Assembly: GCA_964353465.1 (NCBI GenBank)
Contig: CAYGWQ010000291.1
Location: 1 to 6,875 of the forward strand
DNA: 6,875 nucleotides
Direction of reading: 5' to 3'
Source of the DNA: JAFNAG01 sp964353465
GTDB taxonomy: Bacteria; Acidobacteriota; UBA6911
The position numbers were made by a program, and so were the translations under genes. This document shows positions 5,793 to 6,875 of this stretch, piece after piece; the stretch's first letter is position 1; each line of letters begins with the position of its first letter. A model generated the notes under the pieces. The model did not search any database. It had not been told where the DNA came from and saw nothing but the letters and a program-made list of their open reading frames with translations.

Positions 5793-6875
5793 GTGGCAGC
5801 TCAATATCACCATTCTTTGCGATTCCTCCCCGACAAGTGCTGCGGGTGCATGTCGTGTATGCGCGTGTGTCCGACTATGGCCGTACGGGTTCGCAAGGGA
5901 CGGGCCATGAAGTTGGATGACCGATGCATCGACTGCGGCGAGTGCATCAAGGTCTGCGAACAGGGTGCGATCGTGCCGCTGACGGATCAGATGGCGGACC
6001 TCAGCAAGTTCGACTGCACGGTTGCGATTCCCTCGGCTGCCTTGTACGCCCAGTTCGATGAAGCATTGCCTCCAGGAATCCTGGTCGCGGCTTTGCGACG
6101 TTGCGGATTCGCCGACGTGGAGCCACTGTCCCCGGCCTGCGACGCGGTGAGCATCGCCACAGAAATCTTCCTGAGCGAGTACCGGGGCCAGTTCCCCCTG
6201 ATTTCATCCTTCTGCCCCACCGTCGTGCGGCTGGTGCAGGTTAAGTATCCCGAATTCGTCGGGCAGATGCTCCCGGTCCTGGCTCCGCGGGAGATTTCAG
6301 CTAGAGACGCCAAGAAGCGCATGTCGGCGGCGACCGGAGTGCCGGTAGACAGGATCGGCGCCGTCTATATCACCCCGTGTCCCGCCAAGATCGTGGCAAT
6401 CCTCGAGCACCCTGGGATGACGAACTCTTATCTGGACGCCGCGGTCTCCATCACCGACCTGTATCAGACCCTGGCCCTGGCCGTCTCCAGCGCCCGGGAG
6501 GAGGAAGTAAGGATGGATGCGGGCGAAACGGCATCGGGAGTGAGTTGGGCATTCCTGGGAGGCTTGCCAAGATCCGTGCCCGCGGAGAACACGCTGTCGG
6601 TTGCAGGTTTGCCCAATGTCATCCGGATACTCGATGACGTAGCCAAGGGCAAGCTCCGGAAATACTCATTCATCGAGTGTCACGCGTGCCCCGAGGGATG
6701 CGTGAGCGGCTGTCTCACGGTGGAAAATCCCTACGTGGCTCGCGGAAAAGTCGTCAAGCTGTGCCAGAAGCTCCCGGCCGGCCCGGTCGTAGACCGGGAG
6801 GAGGTAACGCAAAGCTACCGGCAGGGTGGCTTCCTGATGGACGAGCCCTTTACCAGCCGGCCGCTCAGGCCGCTG
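5793..6875 (+). CDS. [FeFe]-hydrogenase-like iron-sulfur protein, probable sensory type (3' partial)
   Basis: Open for 361 codons from GTG 5793 to the right edge, so the C-terminus is missing. An N-terminal 2[4Fe-4S] ferredoxin domain has C16, C19, C22, C26 and C45, C48, C51, C55. The hydrogenase large-subunit domain follows with degenerate H-cluster motifs: SSFCPT (138-143), TPCPAK (194-199) and ECHACPEGC (295-303). The four cysteines corresponding to the H-cluster cubane ligands are kept (C141, C196, C299, C303). The first cysteine of the canonical TSCCP, which relays protons in catalytic enzymes, is F140, and the Glu of MPCXXKXXE is replaced. Sensory group C/D relatives also lack the relay cysteine. 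Those relatives often continue into a further iron-sulfur and PAS region, which may lie beyond the edge. The GTG start is supported by GAGGA at 5782-5786, six bases upstream, overlapping the previous stop; no better ATG precedes the ferredoxin motif. H2 sensing, redox sensing or electron transfer are alternatives. Confidence 0.85.
   Translation, partial: MAAQYHHSLRFLPDKCCGCMSCMRVCPTMAVRVRKGRAMKLDDRCIDCGECIKVCEQGAIVPLTDQMADLSKFDCTVAIPSAALYAQFDEALPPGILVAALRRCGFADVEPLSPACDAVSIATEIFLSEYRGQFPLISSFCPTVVRLVQVKYPEFVGQMLPVLAPREISARDAKKRMSAATGVPVDRIGAVYITPCPAKIVAILEHPGMTNSYLDAAVSITDLYQTLALAVSSAREEEVRMDAGETASGVSWAFLGGLPRSVPAENTLSVAGLPNVIRILDDVAKGKLRKYSFIECHACPEGCVSGCLTVENPYVARGKVVKLCQKLPAGPVVDREEVTQSYRQGGFLMDEPFTSRPLRPL

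Overview
The window comes from an anaerobic prokaryote with a GC-rich coding sequence and a compact, translationally coupled operon style. The genes are those of flavin- and iron-sulfur-based electron transfer: heterodisulfide reductase (Hdr)-type HdrA, HdrB and HdrC, plus an [FeFe]-hydrogenase-like protein. Strong Shine-Dalgarno sequences, a perfect TATAAT box and bacterial-type DRTGG and RsbW-like partners point to a bacterium rather than a methanogen. A sulfate-reducing, syntrophic or acetogenic lineage such as Desulfobacterota or Clostridia is an inference; no marker gene is present to fix the taxon.

Layout. Positions 1-1681 (minus strand) hold a long HdrA whose 3' end lies outside the window. 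Positions 1682-2638 are a divergent intergenic region, partly very AT-rich, with candidate promoters, a perfect inverted repeat, a 15-bp tandem repeat and recurring ATGCATCAT-like motifs, and no convincing gene. From 2639 to the right edge there is one tightly packed plus-strand operon: hdrC, hdrB, a short hdrA-like gene, a DRTGG-domain protein, an RsbW/HATPase-type ATP-binding protein and an [FeFe]-hydrogenase-like iron-sulfur protein that runs off the window. Gaps are 0 bp, a 4-bp overlap, 26 bp, 3 bp and 9 bp.

How the genes may work together. HdrB and HdrC keep every cysteine of the two CCG domains and the two [4Fe-4S] motifs, so they should form a working Hdr-type electron-transfer module. 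The two HdrA paralogues are each incomplete in opposite ways. The long, divergent one has lost the cysteines of the N-terminal iron-sulfur domain but keeps the FAD and ferredoxin parts. The short operon copy keeps all N-terminal cysteines but stops just after its first ferredoxin motif. They could complement each other in a mixed complex.

The last three genes resemble the accessory or sensory module found beside [FeFe] hydrogenases. The hydrogenase-like protein keeps the four cubane-ligand cysteines but has Phe at the proton-relay cysteine, so it looks more like a redox or H2 sensor (or an electron-transfer relic) than a fast hydrogenase. A redox-signalling Hdr locus is the most interesting reading of the window; it is a hypothesis drawn from gene content and residue patterns, not a demonstrated system.
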